A stretch of 64,000 nt of DNA from Physcomitrium patens (Eukaryota; Streptophyta; Bryopsida; Funariales; Funariaceae), in NCBI RefSeq assembly GCF_000002425.4, contig NC_037264.1:6836475-6900474 (forward strand), written 5' to 3'. Every line of letters starts with the position of its first letter. Position 1 is the stretch's first letter. The translations under genes and the position numbers were made by a program. Of the stretch, positions 1 through 11,521 are shown piece by piece. The notes under the pieces were generated by a model. The model was not told where the DNA came from and made no database searches. It worked only from the letters and a program-made list of their open reading frames with translations.

Positions 1-367
1 TATTTTATTATTGAATTTCTTTTTTAGATAATATTAAGTAGTGAACTTAAGTTCTCCATAATATAAGTATAATATTTTTTGATAATGTCTCATCTATTCT
101 TACTTATTGAAATATTTGAAATTTATTGCATTGATTTTCATGTCTTCTATATTCAAATATATGTATTCAAAAGACATTAGTATTGCCATTAAATTGTAAA
201 GTTGTTGAGGCACATTTGAATGATGTTGTATGGTAGTACAACTATATGATAAAAGATAAAAGTATGGATTTTATTATAGAAGAGTCTAATAAAAAGAAAA
301 GGTAGCAAAACATGGATAAATAATAAAAAGGTAGTAAAATTTTTTAGTATTAATATTGCCTTTTATT

Positions 368-389
368 AAAAAAAAAAAAAAAAAAAAAA
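368..389. repeat. Poly-A tract
   Basis: An uninterrupted run of about 22 A. It is not preceded by anything recognisable as a retroposed transcript. Confidence 0.9.
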
Positions 390-1084
390 CTTCTACTAAT
401 TTTGTAAGTCCATAAATAAATCAAAATTAAATAGATTAAGAAATTAAATCATATATGTACCATTAAAAGAAAATTGTGAATATATTTTAGCAAAATTTAT
501 CTTAAAATATCAAGAATTAATACTTAAAGAAGGCTGATTGTGAATCATGGTTAAAATCAAACTCTGAGGCACAAAACCATGCACCTATGGCAATTTTAGA
601 GTTTTTTGATTGATTAAAGAATAAGATTTGACAATAGGAAGTAAGAAATTTTTTAAAGATTGATTTCATATGATTTGGAGGCATATTAAGTTTTTAAGGG
701 CTTTTCAAAGTGAGAAATGTACTTAGTACTTATAAATAAAAAGAAATTTAAAGTTTTGAGGATTTTTTAAGTATTATAGCACATTTATAAATGAAATTTT
801 ATAAGTTTGTCATGGTATATGTCTTAAATATATTTTAAAAAAATATGTTGATTAGAAAATTATATTAGAAAATATGAGAGTTTTATTGGATTAAGATCTC
901 AGATATTTGAAATTTAGGATTAGTGAGGATTTTTGCAATCTTACAAAATCTGCTAGTTCAATTGAAGCAAAAATAAGAAAAAAATTTGGACTTAAAAATC
1001 AATATACCAACTAATTTTTGAAGCAATTGTATAATTCAACAAGAGAGAATCTTTGCTGAAAGATCAATATCTAGGTTAGAGAAG

Positions 1085-1510
1085 AATTTTAAAGAAATCC
1101 TAAAAGAATCATTAGATATATCATAAAAATCATCAAAGAATCATAAAGAATATTTATAAAAAATCTCAAAAAAAATTAAAAAAATAAATAAATCATAAAG
1201 CAATCATAAAAAAACTTGAAAAAAAAACATAATAAAATCATTAAAAAAATATTTTTAAATTCTAAAAAAATCCAAAAGAAATTATAAAGAAATCAGAAAT
1301 AAATCTTAAATAAATTATAAAAATACTATGATCAAACCTTAAAAATCCTTAAAAAAATTTAATTAGATCTTAATAATTTTAAAAAAATCTTAAAAAAATT
1401 CTAAAATTTTTTAAGTAAATCCTAATTGAATCTTAATAAATTCTAATAAAAGCCTTATAAAATCCTAATAAATCCTAAGATAGTCTTAAAATCTTAATAT
1501 TTATTGAATA
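1085..1510. repeat. Degenerate A-rich array (AATCnTAAA-like words)
   Basis: About 400 bases in which words of the form AAATCnTAAA recur with irregular spacing on one strand, with almost no G. It looks like a decayed simple or tandem repeat; no fixed period could be set by eye. Confidence 0.45.
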
Positions 1511-3722
1511 AATTGATGATATTACTTAAAATTTTGCAGAAATTGCAATCTAATGGTCAACAACAACCTTAATAATTTCCAAGAGAATCCGATTTTACTT
1601 ATTGCAAGAAAAATTTCCTTAATTTCTTGGATGTTGGCCATCTTCTTTTTTAATCTTAATATTCATCTTTAAATAGTAATAACTCTTTTTTTTATTATTT
1701 ACTTGCACTTAAAATTTAAAAAATTATCAAAAACTAAGTTTATAAATTACTCATAGATTTGTTTCAATCAAATTAATAACTTATTCAAGATATAAGAAAT
1801 CCTTATTAATCCATAAAATCTAAATTTTGAGGTTTTAATTTGGTCAAAATTTAATAATATTTTATTTAATTTTTATATTAAATTAAAATTTATAGAAATA
1901 ATTAAAATAATTTGATGAACAATTCTAAAAAAATTTATTTATTAATACGCTATAATGCTCAAGAAATTTTCAAATATTTAAATTCATCTTTATTTTTTAA
2001 AAATCCATACCACTTAAAACACCTCTTATTTTGAAAAGCTCTTAGAAATTCAAAATTAATTCAAATCACTTAAAATCAATACTCAAATTAATTCTAATAA
2101 GTTTTTTTATTAATCCTTCTCTTTGATTAACAAAAGAATCTCAAATTTATTATAGGAGTATAATTTTGTATCTCAAGGTTTGATTTTGATGCAAGTTCAT
2201 AATTGATCCTCTTTTAATAGAAATATTTAATTTTTTAAAGTAAATTTAAATAAAAAATATTATTTATTTCTATCTTTTGATGCCTATAATACTAATTTTG
2301 TTAATACATCTTATTTTGTCTTGTTTGTAGCTCTATATGGTAACTAAATGTTTATTTTATGAAAAATAATATTATCACTTATTAATCTTTTTACCTCTTT
2401 GACTATCATCTTGTAGAATATGTAAATAAATTTTGTGGTAAGTTATTAGTTGGTTATTGATAACCTTGAGAATTAGACTTATGGTTAGGTAGTTTAGTTG
2501 GTAATAGTAGGTTGTTAGTGAAACAAATGGTTAAGAACTCAAAGGTTCATAACCTTTGGAATCTGCTGGCCGACGGTCCATCTTTTGGTAAGATAAAGAG
2601 GTTGAAAAAAGGGAGATTGGGGCCAGACTGTGAGAGTCGCAAGCCGGGGTAAGCTTGGTGCCACCTCTTTGTTTTCTTTGCTTTTATTATTTGCTTATGA
2701 AGAATTGTGATTGAGAGAAGTATTGTTAAAACTGTGATTAGAATATTGTGAAATGACTTTGGACTTACCGTTTTGGAGAAAATCTGTAACCTTGAGAATT
2801 GAGATTATCGAATTGTGTTGTGTTAAGTGAAGATATTGAATTTTGTGTGATAAATTAAAAAACTGAATATAATAAGTAAGTTGAAGATCAGTAATTGAAT
2901 ATATATACAAACCGCAAAGATAGTAAGTGGAAAATGAACTGATAAGAATATGGAAGTATTATTGAATTGATATTTGTAGAATGGATTATGTGTTGTATTA
3001 AGATGAAAGTAATAAGCCTTGGTATTTTGTAGTTTGATAATTGATTTCAGATAGCTAGAGTACAGTCAATTCTGACACTAACAGACTCAATTTATATAAC
3101 CAGTCTTTCTCCATGTTCGAACCCACCTCTATTAGTTCAAATGCTTTGGTATATTGAAGCTTGAACACAATGAGAACAACACATCTATATTTTTTAAATT
3201 ATTTTCAGTTAGATTTTGAATTAACATCTTCTATAATATAATATTTTCTTTGTTCTTTTATTTATTAATTATGTTACAATACTAGAATCCATATAGAAAG
3301 TTGAAGTTGAAACAAAATAAAGACATGCTCTAATGATCTTCATAATAATTTAAAATATAAATCAATATAAAATACTCAAGATTTTTGTAATATATATATA
3401 TATAGTGATTGGATGTGAAAAGCCTTCAAATAAATGACACTTTTTGTAAACAAAATCTACAATGGCAAGAAGTTTCTTATTTAAGAATTTTTTGGAATAA
3501 AATGTAATTAGAAGAAATTTTTTTTTATCCAAATTATAATAAAATTATTTTTAATAAAAAATCCAAGGCATGAATTTCCATAAAAATTAACTTAGAATAG
3601 TTTAGGTGAATTAAAACAATGATTTTGATAAATATTATCTTTAAACATTCAAAGGCTTTTTTAGATTTTATTCTCTATTTGAACTTATCTTTAAATATTA
3701 ATGGTTTAAGTTGACAAGCTAT

Positions 3723-3860
3723 TGTCACAGAAATATATATTTACTTAAATAAGAAGTGTTAGATAGAAGATAAATGTAGATAGATTTAATACTATCTTAA
3801 GGCAAAGCTTCTTAGAAGCTTTATAGAAGCATATTTGAATTTATGAATGTTTGTAGTTCA
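3723..3860 (+). repeat. Element 3, 5' LTR, left part
   Basis: Begins TGTCACAG and aligns with the first bases of the LTR at 22145 (both continue with ATATATATTTA and AAATAAG). It stops abruptly after GTTCA, where element 1 begins. Confidence 0.85.
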
Positions 3861-3932
3861 TATCACGGATATAATCTAGTAATTACATATACAAATAGGT
3901 AAAAGTAAGTTAATTCTATAGTATTTAATATG

Positions 3933-3951
3933 GAAGCTTTCTAGAAGCTTC
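3933..3951 (+). promoter_or_regulatory. Heat-shock-element-like motif in U3 of the LTR
   Basis: GAAgcTTTCtaGAAgcTTC contains the perfect three-unit arrangement TTCnnGAAnnTTC (3939-3951) that binds heat-shock factors. The same word is intact in the 3' LTR at 9764-9776 and eroded in elements 2 and 3. It lies about 225 bases upstream of the TATA box. Function is inferred from the motif only. Confidence 0.5.
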
Positions 3952-4176
3952 ATAGACACTGCTTTGACTTCATAGGTATCTTTAATTGACTTTTTGGATT
4001 AGAAACGTGGTCAATAAGTTGGCTATGTGCCACACATGTTATTAGCTTGAAGATCAAGCTAACTATGTGGCCCACACGTAGAAGAACTTGTCTTGTAAGT
4101 CAAGGCATGTGTCCTATAAAGTCAACACATATTGCAAGTCTTACAGAACGTCGCCACGTAGCCCCTAGTTAGAAAG

Positions 4177-4184
4177 TATATATA
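4177..4184 (+). promoter_or_regulatory. LTR TATA box
   Basis: TATATATA in the context AGTATATATAGAGACAAG, conserved in the 3' LTR (10002-10009) and in elements 2 and 3. It is at the expected place for the U3 promoter, with R starting some 30 bases downstream. Confidence 0.65.
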
Positions 4185-4416
4185 GAGACAAGAATGAAAG
4201 CTTCTTCACTCTTGTCAACTCCTTTCTTGCTTCCAGTCTAGTTTCAAGGGTCTTTAGTTTTCTTGTCTTTTGGCAATAGCCATTCCAGTTTTTCTTTCAA
4301 TATACATACTTGTTTATTTATATTTTGTTAGCTTTCTTTGAGTGAAGGCTCACTTGTCTGAATTATTTTTTCATTGAGTTCTTATCCTTGATAGATTGAC
4401 AAGAGTACACCTACAA

Positions 4417-4425
4417 TATCAGAGC
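4417..4425 (+). promoter_or_regulatory. Candidate primer binding site (initiator tRNA-Met type, degraded)
   Basis: TATCAGAGC matches the core of the plant initiator-tRNA primer site. Element 2 keeps GTATCAGGGC at 11357-11366. It starts 23 bases after the LTR end, farther than the usual 0-5, so the assignment is uncertain. Confidence 0.4.
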
Positions 4426-4605
4426 TTTGTCTAATCTTGATTAAGAGTGGATTACCCCTTTTTCTTGATAAGATATAAGCATATTAGAAGTTGTAGATTA
4501 ACGTCTCCTAAACTGATATTGTCCTTAGTATTTTCTTTGTTCTCAAGTCCTCTCTTCTATTTGTCTTGAGCGATATTAGACATCTTCTCTCTTCTAAGTA
4601 TTATT

Positions 4606-5600
4606 ATGGCAGAACTTCTTGAAATGAAGAGTGCAATGGCACAAATGCAAGAGTAATTGAGGGAGTTAATGCTTGTGATGCATCAACTCAATTTACCACC
4701 ACAAGGAGCAACAAGATTGGTAAGAAGTGAAGACATAGAAATGGTTGGAGCTGCTTCAACATCTGTACCAAACCATGTCCTTTCTCCTATGGTGGAACGT
4801 CCTACAAATGTTAGAGAACCAAGAATTGTCCTACCCAAGAAGTTTGATGGCACCAGATCCAAGTTTCGAGGATTTATCAATCAAGTGTAGCTTGTGATTG
4901 AACTTCAACCCCAAAGCTATCCAACTCTAGGATCGCAAGTTAGATTCATTGGTATGCTTCTTTCAGGTTCAGCACTATCGTAGTTTTCATCTTTTCTTGA
5001 ACGACGAGATCCAATATTGGATAATCTAGAGGCTTTTTTGACGGAGTTTCGATCCATGTATGGAGAACATGATGCAATTCGTGTTGCAACCAATAAGATC
5101 CGTATTTTACGACAAGGCAATCGATCAATAACGTTATATGCTTCACAATTTTGACAACTTACAATTAATATCAAGTGGGATGAGGCTACACTTATTAGCC
5201 AATTTCTCTACGGATTACAATATGAGGTAAAAAAATTAATGCTCAACTTACCTTATCCTCAAACATTGAGTCAAGCAATTGACTTTGCTGTGAAGTGCGA
5301 CAATCGCCTTTTTGAATTTCGATCTGAGAACCGTACAAGTGGACCTCAATGTTACTATAATTCAATGGCAACACCAACACCTCTTCAACACATACATTTG
5401 GAAGTAGAGGATATGCAAATTGATGTAGTATGTTTCAAACCTCTTACTAAGCAAGAAAAGACTTGTCGTCGTCAAGAATGATTATATTTATATTGTGGAG
5501 AACCAAAGCTTACTGCTCAACATTCTCCAAAGAAATGATGCAATCACAAAATGAGGAGTATGGCTATGAAAGAAGACAATATGTTGGAAAATGAGTTTGT
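4606..5600 (+). pseudogene. Element 1 gag relic (capsid and zinc knuckle)
   Basis: Starts at an ATG at 4606 with a Met/Gln-rich, probably coiled-coil N-terminus and is cut by TAA at 4654, TAG at 4888 and TGA at 5479. At the first two stops element 2 still has CAA (11570 and 11804), so these are C-to-T changes. Open pieces at 4657-4890 and 5239-5481 are in the same frame. Near 5482-5540 a damaged CCHC zinc knuckle (YCGEPKLTAQH) marks the nucleocapsid end. Gag would package the RNA into virus-like particles; this copy cannot. Confidence 0.8.
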
Positions 5601-5639
5601 CCAGCTATAATAGGAACCACGCGGCTGGAACCTTGCACA

Positions 5640-8600
5640 ACATCTAGTAAAGGTCCTATTCTCTCCTTAGAGCCCTCTTCTTGTTTTACATTAAATGTTA
5701 TTTTAGGACCTAAACATTACAAAGTCTCTGCCTTGTTAGATTCAAGAGCCTTAGTGTGTTTTTTAGATGAAGAATTTACTAAAAGACATAGCATATCTTT
5801 AGTAAAGAAAACTAAACCTGTTCATGTAGAAGTCATAGATGGTCGTCCATTGTCTTCTGGAGATATTACTCATGAAACCCTTCCTATAGAAGTAATAATC
5901 AATGGTCATAATAGTTTTGTAGTATTTAATATCATTAGATCTCTCTCTAATCCAGTCATTTTAGGTTTATCGTGGATAGAAAAATACAACCCTCAAATAG
6001 ATTGGATTTCCCGAACTCTTACTTTCTCTAAAAGTATAACTAATAGTGTTGTTAATCAAGTAGAGAGTCATAAGTCCAGTGCAATTAAATCCGTATTTAT
6101 AGGTGCAAAAGCTTTCTTGCATGCTGCGATGAAAGAATCACCATATATTATTTATGCCACACCCGTTTCTACTGGTGAAAAGACTTCAAGTGGCATTCCA
6201 AGCCAATATCAAGAATTTCAAGATGTATTTGAAAAAAAGAATGTGGATACACTCCCGGAACATCGTCCCTATGATTGCTCAATTGACCTTTAAGAAGGAG
6301 CACAACCGCCATTCGGACCAATCTACAGTTTATCACAAAATGAGTTGGCTAAATTCAAGGAGTATATTGAAGAAAATCTAGCCAAGAATTTCATACGCCA
6401 TTCTAAATCTCCGGCAGGAGCTCCAATTCTATTTGTGAAGGAAAAAAATGGATCATTGCGGATGTGTGTTGATTATCGAGGACTCAACAAGATTACCATC
6501 AAGAACAGGTATCCACTACCTTTAATATCTGGACTTCTTGATCAGCTGAATCAAGCTAAGATCTATACAAAAATAGATCTTCGAGGAGCATACAATCTAG
6601 TACGCATCAAAGAAGGAGATGAATAGAAGACTGCATTTCGAACTAGGTATGGATATTTTGAATACAATGTCATGCCTTTTGGACTTATAAATGCACCAGC
6701 AGCTTTTCAACATCTAATGAATGATATTTTTGAGAGTTTTTGGACGATTTTGTGGTGTGTTATCTAGACGACATCTTGATCTATTCTAAGAATCCAGAAG
6801 AACATGAACTTCATGTTCGTCGTGTCTTACAAAAATTAAGAGATGCAGGACTCTATGCCAAGATAGAAAAGTGTGTGTTCCACACTACTCAAGTCGATTT
6901 CTTAGGTTACATTATTTCAAATGATGGACTTATGATAGATCCTAAGAAAGTTCAAACTATTATAGACTGGAAGATCCCAAAAACGGTAAGAGATGTCCAA
7001 TGTTTTTTGGGATTTGCCAACTACTATCGGATCTTCATCAAAGACTTCTCTCGAGTTGCAGCTCCACTAACACGTTTGGCTTGTAAAGACAAACTCCAAT
7101 GGAATCAAGAAGCGGAAGTTGCTTTTGAATCTTTAAAGACAGCGTTTGTTTTCGCACCAATCTTGTATCGTGTTGATTTTTCCAAAGCATTCTTTATGGA
7201 AATAGATACATCGAACTTTGCTCTGGATGCGGTTTAATCACAAATGGGAACAAATGACAAACTTCATCCTATAGCCTTTCATTCAAGAAAATTCTCAGCA
7301 GCACAAATCAATTATGAGATCCATGATAAAGAACTTCTTGCAATTATGGATTCTTTTCAAGAATGGCATCATTATCTAGAAGGTGCTTCTAGTCCAATCA
7401 TCATGTATATGGATCACAAGAACCTCGAATATTTTATGTCAGTATGCATATTAAATTGTCACCAAGCTCGTTGGAGCATGTCTTTATCAAGATTCGAGTT
7501 CATCATCACTTATCCGCCAGGAAAACAACAAGGTTTGTCTGATGCCTTGTCTAGACGTTCTTATCTTACACCAAAAGAAGGAAATGCAATTTTTGAGCAA
7601 CAAAGAACGGTTCTCTTGAAGCCGGAGCAATTTCATCTTCGAGCAATAAAATCAACATTGACTGTTGATTTAACTTTTCTTAAGCAAGTCCAGTTAAGTA
7701 TGTCTTCAGACCCTCTTGTTCATGATATCAAGAATAATTCTTCTAAATCTCATGATCCCTCTAAATTTGAATTCAAGAACAACCTACTCTATTTCGAAAG
7801 ACGCCTATATGTTCCAGAAGGAGAAGCACGTTTACGTGTTCTTCAAGCTCGTCACGACTTTCTAGCAGAAGGACATTTTGGATATAATAAGACTTTAGAG
7901 CTGATATCTAGGGATTTTTAGTGGCCTGAAATGTGGAAGGCAGTTAAAGATTTTGTAAAATCATGTGATGTTTGCTCAAGATCATAAATTCCTGGTCATC
8001 GATCTTTTGGACTTCTTCAGCCATTACCCATTCTAGAACAACCATGGTCTTTTGTTTCTATGGACTTCATCGTGGATCTTCCAATCTCAGGTTTTTATGA
8101 CTCCATATTCGTGATAGTAGATCGTTTTACCAAGATGGCACATTTTGTACCATGTACAAAATCTATCACAGGTGAAGTAACAGCTAAGCTCTTTCTTGAT
8201 AATATCTATCGCTATCATGGATTACTCAAGGATATTATATCAGATAGCGGAACTTAATTTGTATCAAGATTTTGGTGGACTCTTTTCAAGATTCTTAAAA
8301 TGGATATAAAACTATCTTCGGCATTCCATCCTCAAACTGATGGACAAACAAAGCGTGTTAATCAAGTTTTGGAGTAATATTTAAGATGTACTATTAATTA
8401 TCAACAAGATGATTGGATAACTCTTTTGCCATTGGCAGAGTTTGCTTATAATAACACGGTACATTCTTCTACAAAACAAACACCTTTCTTTGCTAATTAT
8501 GGTTATCATCTATGACTTAATACTTTTGACTTTTCAAAAGTTAATAATCCTGCTGTGAAAGATTTGGCAATTCATTTATCAGAGCTACATGCAATGATGA

Positions 8601-9106
8601 AGGCGCAGTTAAAAGAGGCTCAAGAACAACAAAAGGTCAATGCGGATGTCTATCGAAAGGAACAACCATCATTTATCTTGGGTAATAAGATATGGCTACT
8701 TCGTCGCAATATGAAGACCACTCGTCCTTATGACAAGTTGGACTATCGAAGGTTGGGACCATTTTCTATTTCTGCACAAATCAATCTAGTTGCATATCAT
8801 TTACATCTATCGGAGTCAATGAAAATCCATCCAATATTCCACGTGTCTCTACTTGAACCATACAAGACAGTAGACATACCAAGAAGACGACAAGCTCCAC
8901 CTCCTCTTATAGAAGTGGACAATCATAAAGAGTTTGAAGTAGAAGAAGTCTTAGATTCAAGGCGGCGCCGAAATAAATTGGAATATCTTGTCCATTGGTG
9001 CGAATATGGTATTAGTGAATGCACATGGGAGCCAATAAAGAATCTTGCAAATGCAGCAAAGGTGGTGGAGGCTTTTCATCGACGATATCCATCAAAATCA
9101 AGATGA
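5640..9106 (+). pseudogene. Element 1 pol relic (PR-RT-RNase H-IN-chromodomain)
   Basis: Order seen: protease (5733-6293; the active-site triad reads DSR, so the Gly is lost); reverse transcriptase fingers (6345-6626) and palm with YLDD at 6761-6772; RNase H (about 7100-7540); integrase with an HHCC zinc region near 7850-7975 and the DDE core from 8060; then the chromodomain (about 8935-9085) and a stop at 9104. Frame 3 is used up to 6626 and frame 2 from 6740, so a frameshift lies between. Stops include TAA at 8255, where element 2 has CAA. The integrase tail before the chromodomain (VWLLRR-, LDYRRLGPF-, HPVFHVSLLEPY-like words) is typical of fungal-type chromoviruses, which integrate by reading histone marks through the chromodomain. 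Confidence 0.9.
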
Positions 9107-9200
9107 AAACTTTTTTTATAAAAGAAACAACATCTAGGCAAGATAACATTCTACTTTCAATTCTTGTTCGTAGCTTCTTTGTAGTAGTGATGCTCAGGAG

Positions 9201-9623
9201 ATGGAGAACCAAGAACTAGCGGATTCGACTCAAGAACCTTCATTTGCTGACTTGCCGGACCAGACATTACGATTATCACAACCTTCAAGACGATGCAATC
9301 GAGATGAAGATCTTCAAGAACGACATGTTCTTCCTCGAATAGATGGCGAGATACAACACATTTGGTATCACAATTTGAGAAGGGACTCTCGATGTTTGGT
9401 GATTGTGCTAGAGGTAGGAACAACTCCTGATGGTGTTCCAAATATTCTATTCAAAGGAAGTTATGAAGGCCTCAACAATGATCAAATAACTAGGTGGTCT
9501 TCCCGCCTTAGTATGGGACACTACCGATGGTTGAGAAGCCCTATCAATCATCTTCGAAGAGAACAAAGATCAAAGTATGTGGCGAATATAATTCGTCGCA
9601 TCATAGATTTTCTCAACATATGA
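9201..9623 (+). CDS. Extra ORF between chromodomain and 3' LTR of element 1 (140 aa, unknown)
   Basis: An intact 140-codon frame begins 94 bases after the pol stop, in a different frame from pol, and ends 42 bases before the 3' LTR. The product is rich in Arg, acidic N-terminally and Arg/Ile-rich at its C-terminus, with no membrane segment and no motif I recognise. Corresponding sequence is present but broken in element 2 (about 16140-16560) and element 3 (about 21690-22110), so it belongs to the family rather than being a chance insertion. It could be an accessory protein, a captured host fragment, or untranslated 3' sequence that happens to be open. Confidence 0.5.
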   Translation: MENQELADSTQEPSFADLPDQTLRLSQPSRRCNRDEDLQERHVLPRIDGEIQHIWYHNLRRDSRCLVIVLEVGTTPDGVPNILFKGSYEGLNNDQITRWSSRLSMGHYRWLRSPINHLRREQRSKYVANIIRRIIDFLNI

Positions 9624-9650
9624 TGACTACTCCTCGTGGAACTCGTCCCT

Positions 9651-9665
9651 AGAAGGGGGGGGTAA
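9651..9665 (+). promoter_or_regulatory. Polypurine tract of element 1
   Basis: AGAAGGGGGGGG followed by TAA directly before the 3' LTR start at 9666. Elements 2 and 3 have purine-rich counterparts at the same place. It primes plus-strand DNA synthesis. Confidence 0.75.
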
Positions 9666-10218
9666 TGTCATAGACATAATCTAGTAATTACATATACAAA
9701 TAGGTAGAAATAAGTAAAATTAGGTAAAAGTAAGTTAATTCTATAGTATTTAATATGGAAGCTTTCTAGAAGCTTCATAGACGCTGCTTTGACTTTATAG
9801 GTGTCTTTAATTGACTTTTTGGATTAGAAACGTGGTCAACAAGTTGGCCATGTGCCACACATATTGTTAGCTTGAAGATCAAGCTAACTATGTGGCCCAC
9901 ATGTAGAAGAACTTGCCTTGTAAGTCAAGGTATGTGTCCTACAAAGTCAACACATATTGAAGGTCCTATAGAACGTCGCCACATAGCCCCTAGTTAGATA
10001 GTATATATAGAGACAAGAGTGAAGGCTTCTTCACTCTTGTCAACTCCTTTCTTGCTTCCAGTCTAGTTTCAAGGGTCTTTAGTTTTCTTGTCTTTTGGCA
10101 ATAGCCATTCCAGTTTTTCTTTCAATATACATACTTGTTTATTTATATTTTGTTAGCTTTCTTTGAGTGAAGGCTTACTTGTCTGAATTATTTTTTCATC
10201 GAGTTCTTGTCCTTGAAA
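9666..10218 (+). repeat. Element 1, 3' LTR (553 bp)
   Basis: Begins TGTCATAG and ends TTGAAA. It is 20 bp longer than the 5' copy because of an extra stretch after AAATAGGTA, made of GTA-A-rich words like those beside it. Confidence 0.9.
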
Positions 10219-10614
10219 ATTCATTGGTAAGTTAGAAACTTAGCCAACAAGTTAACTACATATTGCACGTATTGATAGCTTATAATATAAGCTTATAATA
10301 TGGAATATATATAGAAAAATTTATCTAATGTGTTAAGACATGTGTCTTATAAATTGGACATGTGTTGGAGGTCCTATTGAATGTTGCCACGTAGCTCCTA
10401 GTTAAATAGTATATATTGTGATAAGAATGAAGTCTTTTTTATTCTTATAAATATATATTTTATTATTAATCTTATTATAAGAGATTTTAATTTTTTGCCT
10501 TTGATAATAGCTATTAAATTTAATATTATATCTTTTTTAAGTAATTTTTTAGTCTTTTTAAGTGACACAAGAATGTATTGATTTTTTGATTCTTTGAAAT
10601 TCATATCTTTGATA
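10219..10614 (+). repeat. Element 3, 5' LTR, right part
   Basis: Resumes at ATTCATTGGTAAG immediately after element 1 and aligns with the second part of the 3' LTR at about 22280-22677 (shared GTTAGAAACTT, TGTTGGAGGT, AGTATATAT, TGCATTGATTTTTT-like words). It ends TTTGATA. Confidence 0.8.
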
Positions 10615-10776
10615 GTTTTGACAAGAGTACTAACTTGATATTCTTATTTTGTTTTAGAAGTAAATAAATTATTTCACTTCTATTATTATATTTTAAAGAT
10701 TATAAATTATCTATCTTAAAACAAATAGTTTAGTTTTTTAACATTGATTCTTTTTTTTAAAGAAAGTAGACAATTA

Positions 10777-11334
10777 TGTCATAAACATATGCATATAAGC
10801 CAGTAATTATCTGTATAAATAAGTAGAAGTAAGTAGAAGTAGGTAAAAATAAGTTAATTCTATAATATCTTCTATGGAAGCTTTTTAGAAGCTTCATAGA
10901 TGCTACTTTGACTTTATAGGTGTCTTTAATTGACTTTTTGGTTTAGAAATGTGGTCAACAAGTTGGCCATGTGCCACATATATTATTAGCTTGAAGATCA
11001 AGCTAACTATGTGGTCCATACATAGAAAAACTTGCCTTCTAAGTCAAGTCATGTATCCTATAAAGTCAACACATATTGGAGGTTCTGTAGAATATCACCA
11101 AGTAGTCCCTAGTTAGATAGTATATATAAAGATAAAAATAAAGCCTTCTTCATTTTTGTCAACTCCTTTCTTGCTTCAAGTCTAGTTTCAAGAGTCTCAA
11201 GTTTTCTTGTTTTTTGGCAATAAGCCTTTCAAATTTCTTTTAATATATGTACTTCTTTATTTCTATTTTATCACTCTTTCTTTGACACAGATTTCATTGA
11301 TTTTTATATCATCTTTTAGTTCATGTCCTTAACA
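10777..11334 (+). repeat. Element 2, 5' LTR
   Basis: Begins TGTCATAAACATATGC and ends CCTTAACA; internal sequence continues GATTGATAAGAG as in element 1. Confidence 0.88.
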
Positions 11335-11521
11335 GATTGATAAGAGTATACTTATAGTATCAGGGCTTTGTCTTGTCTTGATTAAGAGTGGATTATCCCT
11401 TTTCCATGATAAGACATAAGTATATTAGAAGTTATGGGTTACCCTCTTCTAAATTGATATTTTTCTTAGTATTTTTTTCTACTTATCTTGAGTGGTATTA
11501 GATATTTTTTTGAATATTATT

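Larger units (their letters stand above)
1..3722. other. AT-rich intergenic DNA, no gene seen
   Basis: No reading frame here looks like a gene; the longest, about 71 codons on the minus strand, is of a length expected by chance. Composition is strongly AT-rich except for a short GC-richer patch near 2560-2660, which could be the remains of an inserted sequence that I cannot identify. The left flank of the outer retrotransposon ends at 3722. Confidence 0.7.
3861..4393 (+). repeat. Element 1, 5' LTR (533 bp)
   Basis: Begins TATCACGGATATAATC where the 3' copy has TGTCATAGACATAATC; the usual TG start has become TA. It ends TTGATA where element 2 has TTGACA, so the ends were TG...CA. Internal sequence follows at 4394. 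It holds a TATA box and a heat-shock-like element, given separately. Confidence 0.9.
3861..10218 (+). mobile_element. Element 1: Ty3/gypsy chromovirus, youngest-looking copy
   Basis: Two LTRs (3861-4393 and 9666-10218) enclose gag, protease, reverse transcriptase, RNase H, integrase and chromodomain relics in that order, then an extra frame and a polypurine tract. Integrase before the chromodomain and after RNase H defines a Ty3/gypsy chromovirus. Flanks GTTCA (3856-3860) and ATTCA (10219-10223) are a 5-bp target duplication with one G/A difference. The LTRs differ by one 20-bp indel and roughly 25-30 substitutions, nearly all transitions. Stops and at least one frameshift (between 6626 and 6740) disable it. 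Confidence 0.92.

Noticed and set aside
3117-3126. GTTCGAACCC, resembling a tRNA B box
   Set aside because: No A box or cloverleaf could be built around it on either strand.
9157-9441. Minus-strand frame of 94 codons in element 1
   Set aside because: It is antisense to the extra 3' ORF and in decayed form also antisense in element 2; treated as a shadow.
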